In this document: piece after piece, positions 33,120 through 42,266 of the stretch
Numbering within the stretch: position 1 is the stretch's first letter
Layout of the letters: each line of letters opens with the position of its first letter
DNA from: CAVTWH01 sp963850915
GTDB taxonomy: Bacteria; Actinomycetota; Actinomycetes; Mycobacteriales; Micromonosporaceae
DNA length: 64,000 nt
Reading direction: 5' to 3'
Assembly: GCA_963850915.1 (NCBI GenBank)
Contig: CAWKND010000012.1
Location: forward strand, 124,001-188,000
Position numbers and translations under genes: made by a program
Notes under the pieces: model-generated
What the model saw: the letters and a program-made list of their open reading frames with translations, nothing else
Database searches by the model: none
What the model was told of the DNA's origin: nothing

Positions 33120-33129
33120 AGCCTATCCT
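33120..33129. promoter_or_regulatory. Overlapping divergent leaderless -10 elements of ku and the ligase
   Basis: The 10-mer AGCCTATCCT holds TATCCT (+, 33124-33129) and TAGGCT (-, 33125-33120). Each is 6 nt from an ATG (33136 on plus, 33113 on minus); only 22 bp separate the two genes. The two polymerases cannot bind at once, so the genes are expected to be expressed in alternation at a fixed balance. Confidence 0.62.
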
Positions 33130-33135
33130 TGGAGC

Positions 33136-34227
33136 ATGCGTGCCATCTGGAAAGGTGCGGTCTCGTTCGGGCTGGTGTCGATCGGGGTGAAGCTCTTCTC
33201 CGCGACGGAGGAGAAGGACATCCGCTTCCACCAGGTACACCGGACCGATGGCGGGCGGATCAAGTACAAGCGCACCTGCTCCGTCGATGGTGAGGAAGTG
33301 GCCTACGACGACATCGCCAAGGGCTACGACGTGGGCGGCGGCGAGATGGTCATCCTCACCGACGACGACTTCGCCGACCTGCCGCTGACCAGCTCACGGG
33401 CGATCGAGGTACTGGAGTTCGTGCCGGCCGAGCAGGTCGACCCGATCCTCTACGCGAAGGCGTACTTCCTGGAGCCCGAGGGCACCGCCACCAAGCCGTA
33501 CGTGCTGCTGCGCGACGCGCTCGTGGAGTCCGACCGGGTGGCGATCGTCAAGGTGGCACTGCGCCAGCGGGAGCAACTGGCCACCCTGCGGGTACGCGAC
33601 GACGTACTGGTGCTGAACACGATGCTGTGGCCGGACGAGGTACGCGCCGCCGAGTTCGGCTTCCTCGACGAGGACATCACCGTACGCAGCCAGGAACTCG
33701 CGATGGCCAGCTCGCTGATCGACTCGATGGCCGGCGACTTCGACCCGGACCAGTACACCGACGGCTACCGGGCCGCCCTCCAGGAGGTCATCGACGCCAA
33801 GGTCGAAGGGCGTGAGATCGTCGCCCCGGCCGAGGAGGAGGCCGCCCCGTCCGGCGCCATCGACCTGATGGCCGCGCTGCGCGCCTCGGTCGAGCGGGCC
33901 CGCCAGTCACGTGGCGAGGCCCCCGCCAAGAACGAGGAGGAGCACGAGGCGGTCGAGCCGACGCCGCTGCGCTCCGCCCCGTCGGCCCGGAAGGCCGCCG
34001 CCAGCAAAGCCGCTGCCACGAAGTCCACGCCCGCGAAGAAGGCGACGCCGGCGGCGAAGAAGGCCGCACCTGCTACGAAGAAGGCAGCTCCGGCCGCGAA
34101 GAAGGCGGCCGAACCGGCGGCGAAGAAGACCGCAACGGCGCGCAAATCGACCAGTACCACCAAGAAAGCCGCCGCCGCGAAGAAGGAGACCCCGGCGAAG
34201 AAGACCGCAGCCCGCCGCTCGGCCTGA
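33136..34227 (+). CDS. ku: Ku DNA end-binding protein with long Lys/Ala tail
   Basis: A 363-residue bacterial Ku homodimer that binds double-strand ends and recruits LigD. The core begins MRAIWKGAVSFGLVSIGVKLF, with FHQVH and KRTC, and continues to about residue 255. From about residue 285 the protein is a histone-H1-like tail (repeated A-A-K-K and T-P-A-K-K), as in some actinobacterial Ku proteins, which helps DNA binding or melting. TATCCT 6 nt before ATG 33136 is the likely leaderless promoter. Confidence 0.96.
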   Translation: MRAIWKGAVSFGLVSIGVKLFSATEEKDIRFHQVHRTDGGRIKYKRTCSVDGEEVAYDDIAKGYDVGGGEMVILTDDDFADLPLTSSRAIEVLEFVPAEQVDPILYAKAYFLEPEGTATKPYVLLRDALVESDRVAIVKVALRQREQLATLRVRDDVLVLNTMLWPDEVRAAEFGFLDEDITVRSQELAMASSLIDSMAGDFDPDQYTDGYRAALQEVIDAKVEGREIVAPAEEEAAPSGAIDLMAALRASVERARQSRGEAPAKNEEEHEAVEPTPLRSAPSARKAAASKAAATKSTPAKKATPAAKKAAPATKKAAPAAKKAAEPAAKKTATARKSTSTTKKAAAAKKETPAKKTAARRSA

Positions 34228-34300
34228 TTCGCAAGCACCGCCGCCGCCCAGCAGTCGCCCCGGGAGCTGGGGTTGCCGCAGGTCGGTACCCTTCTGGACC

Positions 34301-35170
34301 ATGACCTACCCGCAGAACCCCCAACCCGGGTACGACCCCCGCTACGCCCAGCAGCCGCCCCAGCAGGGCTACCCCCAGCAGGCGCCGCCGCCCCAGGGCT
34401 ACCCCCAGCAGGGCTACCCCCAGCAGGCGCCGCCGCAGCAGGGCTACCCGCAGCAACCGCAGGCGCCCCAAGGCTATCCGCAGCAGGGCTACCCGCAGGC
34501 CGCCCAGCAGGGCCATGACCCGCGCGTTGCCCAGCAGGCGCACCAGGCGGTCGGCGTACCCCAGCACCGGGGCGGCGGCACGCTGTTCACCGAGCCGGTA
34601 CTCGTGGTGAACCAGAAGGCCAAGATCATCGAGGTCACCAACCAGTACGCCGTCTTCAACCAGCAGGGGCAGCAGGTCGGCTCGGTCAACGAGGTCGGGC
34701 AGAGCGCCGCGCGCAAGGCGTTCCGCCTGCTCACCAACTACGACCAGTACCTCACCCACCGGTTCGAGGTACGCGACGCCAACGGCCAGCCCGTGCTGAA
34801 CGTGGTACGCCCGGCGAAGCTGATGAAGTCGCGGGTGATCGTGAGCCGGCCGGACAACACCGAGATCGGCCAGATCGTCCAGCAGAACGTCTTCGGGAAA
34901 ATCAACTTCGCGCTGCAGGCGCCGAACGGCGCACCGCTCGGCGAGATCCGCGCGCAGAACTGGCGGGCCTGGAACTTCCTCATCTTCGACGCGCAGGGCA
35001 ACGAGATCGCCCAGATCACCAAGACCTGGGAGGGCTTCGCCAAGGCGCTCTTCACCACCGCCGACAACTACGTGGTGAAGATGCACTACGCCCTGCCCGA
35101 CCCGCTGCTCACCCTGGTGGTCGCCTCCGCGCTCACCGTCGACACGGCGCTCAAGCAAGACGAGCGCTGA
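34301..35170 (+). CDS. Phospholipid-scramblase/LURP-one-like protein
   Basis: A 289-residue protein. The first 95 residues are low-complexity Pro/Gln/Tyr (Q-Q-G-Y-P repeats). The rest is a Tubby-like/LURP-one or scramblase beta barrel (LVVNQKAKIIEVTNQYAVF, VRDANGQPVLNVVRP, FLIFDAQGNEIAQITKTWEG) with a hydrophobic C-terminus DPLLTLVVASALTVD. Such proteins may bind phospholipids or DNA; function here is not known. TACCCT lies 8 nt before ATG 34301 (leaderless). Confidence 0.85.
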   Translation: MTYPQNPQPGYDPRYAQQPPQQGYPQQAPPPQGYPQQGYPQQAPPQQGYPQQPQAPQGYPQQGYPQAAQQGHDPRVAQQAHQAVGVPQHRGGGTLFTEPVLVVNQKAKIIEVTNQYAVFNQQGQQVGSVNEVGQSAARKAFRLLTNYDQYLTHRFEVRDANGQPVLNVVRPAKLMKSRVIVSRPDNTEIGQIVQQNVFGKINFALQAPNGAPLGEIRAQNWRAWNFLIFDAQGNEIAQITKTWEGFAKALFTTADNYVVKMHYALPDPLLTLVVASALTVDTALKQDER

Positions 35171-35174
35171 CCGC

Positions 35175-35280
35175 CTGCCGTCGCGGGCGCGCCGCGCGCG
35201 GTCGCGGGCGCGTCGCGCGGTCGCGGGCGCGTCGCGCGGGTCGCGGGCGTCGCGCGGGTCGCGGGCGTCGCGCGGTCGCT
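35175..35280. repeat. GTCGCGGGCG / GTCGCGCG repeat block
   Basis: About ten imperfect copies of a G/C-only 8-19 bp unit (GTCGCGGGCGC, GTCGCGCG) directly after the scramblase-like stop. No coding capacity is supported. Confidence 0.75.
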
Positions 35281-35285
35281 CGGAA

Positions 35286-35345
35286 GTGATGTTGGACTTA
35301 GGGCTGGAATCCCTTGCGGAATAACAGCCCTAACTCCAACATCAC
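35286..35345. repeat. 21-bp inverted repeat (terminator or dispersed repeat)
   Basis: Arms 35286-35306 and 35325-35345 pair over 20 of 21 positions with a single central C-C mismatch and an 18-nt loop. It is unusually AT-rich for the region and lies between convergent genes; the right arm contains the alditol oxidase stop codon. It may be a bidirectional terminator or a copy of a dispersed intergenic repeat. Confidence 0.7.
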
Positions 35346-36628
35346 CCAGCGGCCACACCGAAGAGGCGATCCAGGAGCGGGTTGCTGAACTTGCCGGCCG
35401 GGTCGTAGGTGCGGCGCAGCGCCGCGAAATCCGACCAGCGGGGGTACCGCGCGGCCAGCTCCTGTGGTCCGAGGCGGAACAGCTTGCCCCAGTGCGGACG
35501 GGGGGAGTACGGGGCGAGTACCCGCTCCACCTCCAGCAGTACCTCCAGTACCGCCGGCTCGTCCGGCTGCCAGGTGAAGTGCAGTGCCACGCTGTCGCGC
35601 TGGTAGGCCATGGACAGCCACAGCTCGTCCGCGGCGACGGTACGCACCTCGCTGATCTGTACGAGTGGAGCCAGCAGCGCCTGCAACTCCGACAGGGCGA
35701 GTAGCGCCTCGGGCGCCTGGGTGACCGGCAGCAGGTACTCCGACTGGAGCTCCTTGCCGGCGCTCGGGGTGAACTCCAGCCGGAAGTGCGGCAGCCGCTG
35801 GTACCACGGGCCGGGCTCGCCGAGCTGTGGCGTGCACGGTTCGGTGGCCATCCCCGGTACCGGATGGCGGGGCCCGTCCGCGAGGGTCGCGCCCAGCCAG
35901 TGCTCCGGCGGCTCCATTCCGGTACGCCGCTTCACCCAGACCTGCCCGAACTCCGGCTCCTGTCCGGGCGACAGGGCCGCCCAGTCGGTGAACGCGCTGA
36001 CGCTGTACCCATCGCCCAGTACCTCGGCGAACGCGGCGTACGAGTCGGTGAGACGGGCGGCCGGCAGCCGGTCGTAGACCCACTGGGCCACGTCGTAGGT
36101 CGGCTCGACGGCGAGCGTCAGCGCCGAGACGATGCCCAGTGCGCCCAGCCCGACCACGGCACCGGCGAAGTCGGGGTGCCCGCGCTCCAGCCGGACCAGG
36201 TCGCCGGTGGCCGTGACGATGTCGACGGCGGTGACCGCGCCGGCCAGGCCGGGGGTCTGCGAGCCGGAGCCGTGGGTACCGGTGGCCACCGCGCCAGCCA
36301 CCGTCAGGTGCGGCAGCGACGCGAGCGTGGCCAGGGCGTACCCCCGTCGGTGCAGGAACGGCGCCAACTCCCCGTAGCGCACGCCCGCCGAGACGGTGAC
36401 CGTCGCGGCGGCCGGGTCCAGCTCCAGCAGCGGCGGCAATTCGGCGAGCGTGACCAGCTCGTCCGGCCCGTCGGCGACGGCGCTGAACGAGTGGCCGGCC
36501 CCGACGGCGTGGATTTTCGTTGCGGCGCCGACGATCCGGCGCAGCTGGTCCACTGTTGACGGACGGTGCCAGCGGGTGCCGGCGAAGGTGAGGTTGCCGG
36601 CCCAGTTGGTCGCCGGCGCGCCGGTCAA
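35342..36628 (-). CDS. aldO: Alditol oxidase (AldO/xylitol oxidase-like)
   Basis: A 428-residue VAO-type FAD enzyme, very close in motif order to Streptomyces AldO, which oxidises xylitol, sorbitol and similar alditols to aldoses with release of hydrogen peroxide. GAGHSFS holds the histidine that links FAD covalently; SLPHLTVAGAVATGTHGSG is the FAD-binding loop; FTDWAALS, GPWYQRLPHFRLEF, SEVRTVAADELWLS and RPHWGKLF line the substrate site. The TTG start at 36628 overlaps the acyl-CoA ligase stop (TTGA), so the genes are coupled. Substrate is inferred from the motifs. Confidence 0.9.
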   Translation of the reverse strand: MTGAPATNWAGNLTFAGTRWHRPSTVDQLRRIVGAATKIHAVGAGHSFSAVADGPDELVTLAELPPLLELDPAAATVTVSAGVRYGELAPFLHRRGYALATLASLPHLTVAGAVATGTHGSGSQTPGLAGAVTAVDIVTATGDLVRLERGHPDFAGAVVGLGALGIVSALTLAVEPTYDVAQWVYDRLPAARLTDSYAAFAEVLGDGYSVSAFTDWAALSPGQEPEFGQVWVKRRTGMEPPEHWLGATLADGPRHPVPGMATEPCTPQLGEPGPWYQRLPHFRLEFTPSAGKELQSEYLLPVTQAPEALLALSELQALLAPLVQISEVRTVAADELWLSMAYQRDSVALHFTWQPDEPAVLEVLLEVERVLAPYSPRPHWGKLFRLGPQELAARYPRWSDFAALRRTYDPAGKFSNPLLDRLFGVAAG

Positions 36629-38268
36629 GCCGCAACCGTTCGTACGTCGAGCTCGCCGTCGGCGTACTGGGCGCGGACGGCCTTCTTGTCGAACTTGCCG
36701 ACGCTGGTCTTGGGTACCGTCTCGATGAACGCCCAGCGCTCCGGCAGTTGCCAGCGGGCCACGTGTTCGGCGAGGAACCCGCGTAGCTCCTCGGCGCTCG
36801 CGTCGACCCCGTCTTTCAGAACGACGGTGGCCAGCGGGCGCTCGTCCCACTTCTCGTCGGGTACGCCCACCACACACGCCTCCAGTACGGCCGGGTGCGC
36901 CATCAGCGCGTTCTCCAGGTCGACCGAGGAGATCCACTCGCCGCCCGACTTGATCACGTCCTTGGCGCGGTCGGTGAGGGTCAGGTAGCCGTTCGGCGTG
37001 AGTACCCCGACGTCGCCGGTACGCAGCCAGCCGTCGCGGAACTTCTCCGGGTCGGGCTCCTCGTCGCCGAGGTAGGTGGCGGTGACCCAGGGGCCGCGTA
37101 CCTCCAACTCGCCGACCGACTTCCCGTCCGGCTCGACCACCTCGCCCAGCGGATCGACGATGCGCCCCTGTACCGCGGCCGGCAACAGCCCCTGCGTGTA
37201 CCGGTACGCCCACGCCTGCTCGCCCTCGACGCCCGCCGGTGGCCGGGACACCGAGCCCAGTGGCGACATCTCGGTCATCCCCCAAGCATGGATGATCTCG
37301 ATGCCGTACCGCTCGGAGAACGCCCGCATCAGCGCCGGTGGGCACGCCGAACCGCCGACCACCGCCTCCTTCAGCGAGGAGACGTCGGTCGGGTGGGTAT
37401 CCAGGTACTGCAGCAGGTCGGTCCAGATCGTCGGGACCGCGCCGGCCAGCGTCGGGCGCTCCGTCTCGATCATCTGGGCCAGCGGCGCGGCCTGCAGGAA
37501 GCGGTCCGGCATGATCAGCGACGCGCCCGACATGAAGGCCGCGTAGGGCAGCCCCCAGGCCATCGCGTGGAACATCGGCACGATGGCGAGTTCCCGGCTG
37601 TGCCCGGTGAGGCCGAACGCCTGGTTCATGCAGACCTGCATGGAGTGCAGCCAGATGGACCGGTGCGAGTAGGCGACGCCTTTTGGATTTCCGGTGGTAC
37701 CGGAGGTGTAGCACAGCGCCGCCGCGTCCCGTTCGTCCACCTCGGGCCAGTCGTAGCGCTCCGGCCTGCCGGCGAGCAGCTCCTGCCAGTCGTGGTACCG
37801 CAGGTGGGGCGCCACCTCGACCAATGGCTGGGGATCACCACCCCCCACCACGATCACGTGCTCCACCGTGGACAGCTGAGCCAGAACCCTTGCCAGCAAA
37901 GGAATCAGCGTACTGTCGACGATGACCACCCGGTCCTGCGCGTGGTTGACGATGTAGGTCAACTGGTCGGGAAACAGGCGCAGGTTGAGCGTGTGCAGTA
38001 CCGCCCCCATGCTGGGTACCGCCAGGTAGGCGATCTGGTGCTCGGCGTTGTTCCACATGAACGTGGCGACCCGCTGGTCACCGGCGACGCCCAGTTCGTC
38101 ACGGAGTGCATTGGCCAGCCGGGCGGCCTGCCGGCCGACCTCGGCGTAGCTCATCCGCCGCGGAGTGGCCCCGGTCCAGGTGACGATCTCCGACTCGCCG
38201 TGCACGCTGCTGCCGTATTCGAGCAGCCGGGAGACCTGCAGGGGAAGATCCATCATGGTGCTGCGCAT
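36625..38268 (-). CDS. Long-chain fatty-acid-type acyl-CoA ligase
   Basis: A 547-residue ANL-family enzyme that adenylates a carboxylic acid and transfers it to CoA. A3 core LCYTSGTTGNPKGVAYSHRS; A5 WGMTEMSP; A7/A8 DGWLRTGDVG and DVIKSGGEWIS; A10 lysine in PKTSVGKFDKKAVR. Medium/long-chain specificity is typical of this subgroup, but the substrate is not determined. TACCGT 7 nt before ATG 38268 (leaderless) sets the start over a longer frame. The alditol oxidase is translated from the overlapping TTGA. Confidence 0.93.
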   Translation of the reverse strand: MRSTMMDLPLQVSRLLEYGSSVHGESEIVTWTGATPRRMSYAEVGRQAARLANALRDELGVAGDQRVATFMWNNAEHQIAYLAVPSMGAVLHTLNLRLFPDQLTYIVNHAQDRVVIVDSTLIPLLARVLAQLSTVEHVIVVGGGDPQPLVEVAPHLRYHDWQELLAGRPERYDWPEVDERDAAALCYTSGTTGNPKGVAYSHRSIWLHSMQVCMNQAFGLTGHSRELAIVPMFHAMAWGLPYAAFMSGASLIMPDRFLQAAPLAQMIETERPTLAGAVPTIWTDLLQYLDTHPTDVSSLKEAVVGGSACPPALMRAFSERYGIEIIHAWGMTEMSPLGSVSRPPAGVEGEQAWAYRYTQGLLPAAVQGRIVDPLGEVVEPDGKSVGELEVRGPWVTATYLGDEEPDPEKFRDGWLRTGDVGVLTPNGYLTLTDRAKDVIKSGGEWISSVDLENALMAHPAVLEACVVGVPDEKWDERPLATVVLKDGVDASAEELRGFLAEHVARWQLPERWAFIETVPKTSVGKFDKKAVRAQYADGELDVRTVAA

Positions 38269-38350
38269 GATCGCAACGGTAGTGGCGCCCGTCACGTTTG
38301 TTAAGGGGACGTTACGCGACCGACGCCGGCCGCCACTGTCTACGACGCTC

Positions 38351-38391
38351 GGTCCGGAGCCGGCAGCCCCGTGGCCGGCCGGCTCCGGACC
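38351..38391 (-). terminator. Terminator after the secreted-protein gene
   Basis: Perfect 14-bp inverted repeat (38351-38364 with 38378-38391) and 13-nt loop, 19 nt after the stop of the gene at 38410. Confidence 0.8.
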
Positions 38392-38409
38392 GTACGCCCG
38401 GCAGCGTGT

Positions 38410-38838
38410 TCAGTACGTCAGGTCGCCTTCCCAGTGGCTGTCGACCGTGGGAGTGGAGTTGCACCGGAAGTTCAACCGGAACTTGGTACCGGCGACGGCA
38501 TACCCGAGGTCGTAGGTGTGCCCGGTACCGCCGCCCATGGTGGTGCTCTGGCTGATCGGGTTGCCACTCGTGTCCACCATCGTGATGTTCACCGACACCC
38601 CGTTGAACAGGCCGACGCCGTTCGTGTACTTCAGGAAGACATCGCCGCCGTGCGCGGTGCGGGTGACCGTACCGGCGATCACCGTGGTGTGGAAGCAGTC
38701 GCCGGTGATGTGCGTGGTGACCTCGCTTGATCCGCCTCCCTCCGGCGGCGGGATGGACGCGGACGCGGCGGCGGCCAGCAGCGGTACGGCCACCAGGCCG
38801 AGCGCGAGTCCCCGGAGGGCGGCTTTCAGTTTCGACAC
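38410..38838 (-). CDS. Small secreted protein
   Basis: A 142-residue protein with a clear Sec signal (KLKAALRGLALGLVAVPLLAAAASAS, cleavage near residue 28). The mature part of about 114 residues looks like a beta sandwich with two cysteines (GDCFHTTV and FRCNSTP). TAGGAGAG is 4 nt before the GTG at 38838, one of the strongest ribosome-binding sites in the window. It stands alone, with its own terminator. No family is recognised. Confidence 0.78.
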   Translation of the reverse strand: MSKLKAALRGLALGLVAVPLLAAAASASIPPPEGGGSSEVTTHITGDCFHTTVIAGTVTRTAHGGDVFLKYTNGVGLFNGVSVNITMVDTSGNPISQSTTMGGGTGHTYDLGYAVAGTKFRLNFRCNSTPTVDSHWEGDLTY

Positions 38839-39054
38839 GGTTCTCTCCTATTGCCAGGGAGGGGATCGGGGCCGAGCGCGGTTCGGGGGATGCTCGCGGG
38901 CCGAGCCTAGGAGCGCCAACTGCACCCGCTCTATGCCGCGTCCACTTCGGACCAGGTCCAGGAATCCCGTGGTACGACGGGGTTTGCGGACCACAACAGC
39001 GCCCTACTGCCGGTACCCGACCGGCAGCACCCCGGGAGACCGGCAGGACCGGCG

Positions 39055-40754
39055 TCAGTACAGGGTGGTGGCCTTGGCCTCCATCTCGGCGGCGGCCAGC
39101 TCCTCGTCCTCGTCGTCGAGTACCGGCTTGGGCTCGTGTACCCCCGCCTCGTGTCCGCCCCCGACGCCCGGCTTCGAACCTTCCGGCCCGGCTCCACGCA
39201 GTACCCGGTTGGGCAGCGCCAGGCAGAGCACCACGGCGATCAACGAGACCAGCCCGGCGGCCAGGAAGATCGGGTGCAGCGTGTGCGTGAACCCGGACTC
39301 GATGGCGATCCGTACCGGCTGCGGGTACCCCCGGATCGTGGCCGGGTCGTTGATCGAGACTCCGGAGCGCAGTACCGAGCCGAACCGGCTCTGCTGCTCG
39401 GGGCTCAACCGCCCGAACGCGTTCTGGAGCAGCGGCGGCAGCTCGCTGGCCAGCTTGTTGGTCAGTACCGCACCGAGCGCCGCGACACCGACCGAGCCGC
39501 CGAGCGACCGGAAGAACGTCGCCGTGGCGGTACCGGCGCCCATGTCCCTCAGCTCCAGTGAGTTCTGCACCGCGAGGACCAGCGGCTGCATCGCCGAGCC
39601 GAGGCCGATACCGATGACCAGCATGTAGATGAACGCCTGCCACAGCGGCGTGTCGACGCTGCAGCGCGTGAACAGCAGGACAGGCCGACTGCCATGGGTG
39701 GCGGTACCGAAGACGGGAACCACTTGTACCGGCCGACCCGGCTGATCAACCGGCCGGTCACGATCGAGGTACCGATGATGCCGACCATCATCGGCAGCAT
39801 CAGCAGGCCGGACTTGGTCGGCGACTCGCCCTTGACGATCTGCAGGTACAGCGGGATGTAGATGATCGAGCCGAACATCGCGAAGCCGAGCACGAACGTG
39901 GCCGCGTTGGCGATCGAGAAGGTCGGCTGCCGGAACAGCCGCAGCGGCAGGATCGGCTCCGACGCCGCGACTCTCGACGAACAGGAACAGCGGCGGCGAA
40001 GGCCGCGAACGCCACGAACAGGCCGATGATCGTGACCGAGCCCCAGGCGTACTCCTTGCCGCCCCAGGACAGGGCGAGCAGCAGGCACGACCACGCAGAT
40101 CGACCATGCAGCCGGCGCCCGGTCCAGTCGATCTTGTGATCGCGCCGCGTGATGCGGCACCAGCCGCAGCACCTGGTTGCAGACGATCAGCGCGACGATC
40201 GCGAGCGGTACGTTGATGTAGAAGATCCAGCGCCAGTTGTGCTCGGCGAAGTACCCGCCGACCAGCGGGCCGGCCACGCTGGACATGCCGAAGACGGCGC
40301 CGAAGAGCCCCTGGTAGCGCGGCCGGTCGCGGGGCGGCAGCACGTCCGAGACGATCGTGAAGGCGAGCGTCATCAGACCGCCGGCGCCGAGACCCTGGAT
40401 GCCCCGGAACAGGATCAGCTCGGTCATGTTCTGCGACGCACCGGCGAGCAGCGAGCCGAGCATGAACGACGCGATCGCGAACATCAGCAGCGGGCGGCGG
40501 CCGTACAGGTCGGAGACCTTGCCGTAGAGCGGTGTGGAGGCGGTGGAGGCGAGCAGGTACGCGGTCACCACCCACGAGTAGTGGTTGATGCCGCCGAGCT
40601 TGCCGACGATCGTGGGCAGCGCGGTACCGACGATCGTCTGGTCGAGCGCGGCCAGCAGCATGCCGGTCATCAGGCCGCCCATCAGCACGAGGATCTGACG
40701 GTGTGTGAGGTTCGGCCGGGTCACCGGCGCGTGCGGTACCGCGGTGCTGGTCAT
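39055..40754 (-). pseudogene. MFS drug-exporter-type (DHA2) transporter, multiply frameshifted
   Basis: Begins MTSTAVPHAPVTRPNLTHRQ at ATG 40754 with GGGGGAG upstream. It has the 14-helix exporter motifs (LAALDQTIVGTALPTI, SDLYGRRPLLMF, GIQGLGAGGLM, VFGMSSVAGPLVGG). Between 40150 and 39960 the correct reading moves through all three frames (five or so single-base indels), and again near 39690, where the sequence resumes as TPLWQAFIYMLVIGIGLGSA and runs to a C-terminal acidic tail ending at 39055. Between indels the amino-acid sequence stays conserved, which suggests recent loss or sequencing error. Divergent from the DUF4352 gene. Confidence 0.82.
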
Positions 40755-40966
40755 GGCTTTTCTCCCCCGGTTTGCTCTCCCGGCCAAGTCTCGCGGCCGA
40801 CGCCCGGCGGCGGTCCGGATCACCGAAAACCCGCGGGGGGTACCGGCAGCGCAACCGCCCGCGCGGGCCGTAACGGGACGCCGCACCGGCCCTGGCCGGG
40901 CATCGCGGCGCCGTCGAGATCGATAGAGTTGCGCCCGCCCCCACTCCCACGCCCCCGGAGCACACC

Positions 40967-41718
40967 GTGACGTACGACCCGGGCCAGCCCTGGCAGCCGC
41001 CGTACCCCGGCCAGCCGGCCCCGCCCCAGCCCGGCTACCCGTCCCAGCCCGGCTACCCGGGTGCCGCGCCGCAGCAGCCGGCCTATCCCGGCCAGCCCGG
41101 CTATCCCGGCCAACCCGGCTACCCCGCCCAGCCCGGCTACCCCGCCCAGCCCGGCTACCCCGGCCAGCCCGGCTACCCGCCGCCCCGCCCCAGCCCGGGC
41201 AGCCTGGCGGGTTCGGGCAGCCGGTGTTCGGGCAGCCGGTGCCGCCGAAGCGCACCAACACCGGGCTGATCGTGGCGATCGTGGTGTCGGTACTGATCGT
41301 GGTGGCCGGCTGCGCGACCGCGGGCGTCGTCTGGGCGGTCAAAAAGTCCCAGGTCAAGACGGTCGCGATCGGCACAACGGTGGCCGCCAAGGCAAGCGAC
41401 GGCTCGAAGGCCGATGTCACCGTCTCTGACGCGCAGTCCAACGGCGACGACATCACCGTCTCGATCGACATCGTCTGCCACTCCGGTACGTTCCCGGTGA
41501 ACCCGTTCTTCGTGGAGCTGATCGGGCCGGACGGGCACAAGTACTCGATCGACTTCCTGGCCGACGACACCGACAGCCTGCCGGCCGGGGACATCGATGC
41601 CGGCCAGGAGGCGAAGGGGACGGTGTCGTTCACCGCCCCGGAGTCCGTACTCTCCGGCGGCAAAGTCGAGGTGGACGCACCGCTGCACGCCGTGGCGTAC
41701 TGGCGGCTCAACGGCTGA
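40967..41718 (+). pseudogene. Pro-rich DUF4352-like lipoprotein/membrane protein with one frameshift
   Basis: The 5' part (GTG 40967, GGAG 6 nt upstream) encodes about 70 residues of G-Y-P-G-Q-P repeats; the 3' part encodes QPVPPKRTNTG, one helix (LIVAIVVSVLIVVAGCATAGVVWAV) and a DUF4352-type immunoglobulin-like outside domain (SKADVTVSDAQSNGDDITVSI) to 41718. The two are in different frames; one missing C in the C-run around 41180-41195 explains it, since QPGQPGGFGQPVFGQP continues the repeat in the second frame. The span is 752 nt, one short of a multiple of three. Probably an intact gene with a sequencing error. Confidence 0.75.
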
Positions 41719-41741
41719 GCTGCCGGGGGTCCACCGGGCGG

Positions 41742-42105
41742 CTAGTGAGACTTCGCGGTGAGCTGGCAGCCGTAGTCGTACGCGTCGGCGATCAGCCGCT
41801 GCCAGAGCGCCGCACCGCGCCTGTTGGCGGGCGGGTCGACGCACACCCACTCGCGCATCGGCCGCTCCGGGCGAGGCTCGAATGCCACCGCCGGTTCCCG
41901 CCTCACGCAACTGCGCGGCCTGCGTCGCCGGCAGCTTGACGACCAGCTGGCCGCGTACGACCATCGCGAAGATCTTCGTGTGTACGGTCAGCCCGTCGTT
42001 GTGCCAGATGCGCCCGTACGCCACCCCGGGCCGGCTGAGGTATCCGCCCGCGAGCCGGTCGAACAGCGCCTGTGCCCGATCCTCGGTCACCTCGCCCCCT
42101 CCCAT
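41742..42105 (-). pseudogene. TfoX N-terminal-domain-like protein with one frameshift
   Basis: Reads MGGGEVTEDRAQALFDRLAG...GVAYGRIWHNDGLTVHTKIFAMVVRGQLVVKLP, then in the next frame FEPRPERPMREWVCVDPPANRRGAALWQRLIADAYDYG to TAG 41742. This is the small TfoX-N/Sxy-like or MmcQ/YjbR-like fold, with no known role in actinobacteria. An extra G in GGCGGTGG near 41889 breaks the frame. TAGTGT 7 nt before ATG 42105 is the promoter (leaderless); a GTG 12 nt further in has a GGGAGG. Repeats of CGACACTCCGGC lie upstream (42112-42200). Confidence 0.75.
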
Positions 42106-42111
42106 CTGCCC

Positions 42112-42200
42112 GACACTAGCCAACCCCACCGACACTCCGGCCGGTACAGCGACTTCGGCCGGCACCGACACTCTCGCCGGCACCGACACTCCGGCGAGCG
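42112..42200. repeat. Imperfect CCGACACT-type repeats
   Basis: Four spaced copies of CGACACT(C/T)(C)GCCGG-like sequence between the TfoX-like promoter and the beta-propeller gene. They overlap the -10 of the TfoX-like gene. Confidence 0.55.
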
Positions 42201-42266
42201 TGACACGAGGTCACGAGTGGGCGACAGGGCGCGTCGATGCTGGACCGGCCGGGCCATCATGGGCAG

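Noticed and set aside
35175..35280. Origin-type iterons
   Set aside because: The repeats are simple GTCGCG runs without DnaA boxes, AT-rich unwinding region or replication genes.
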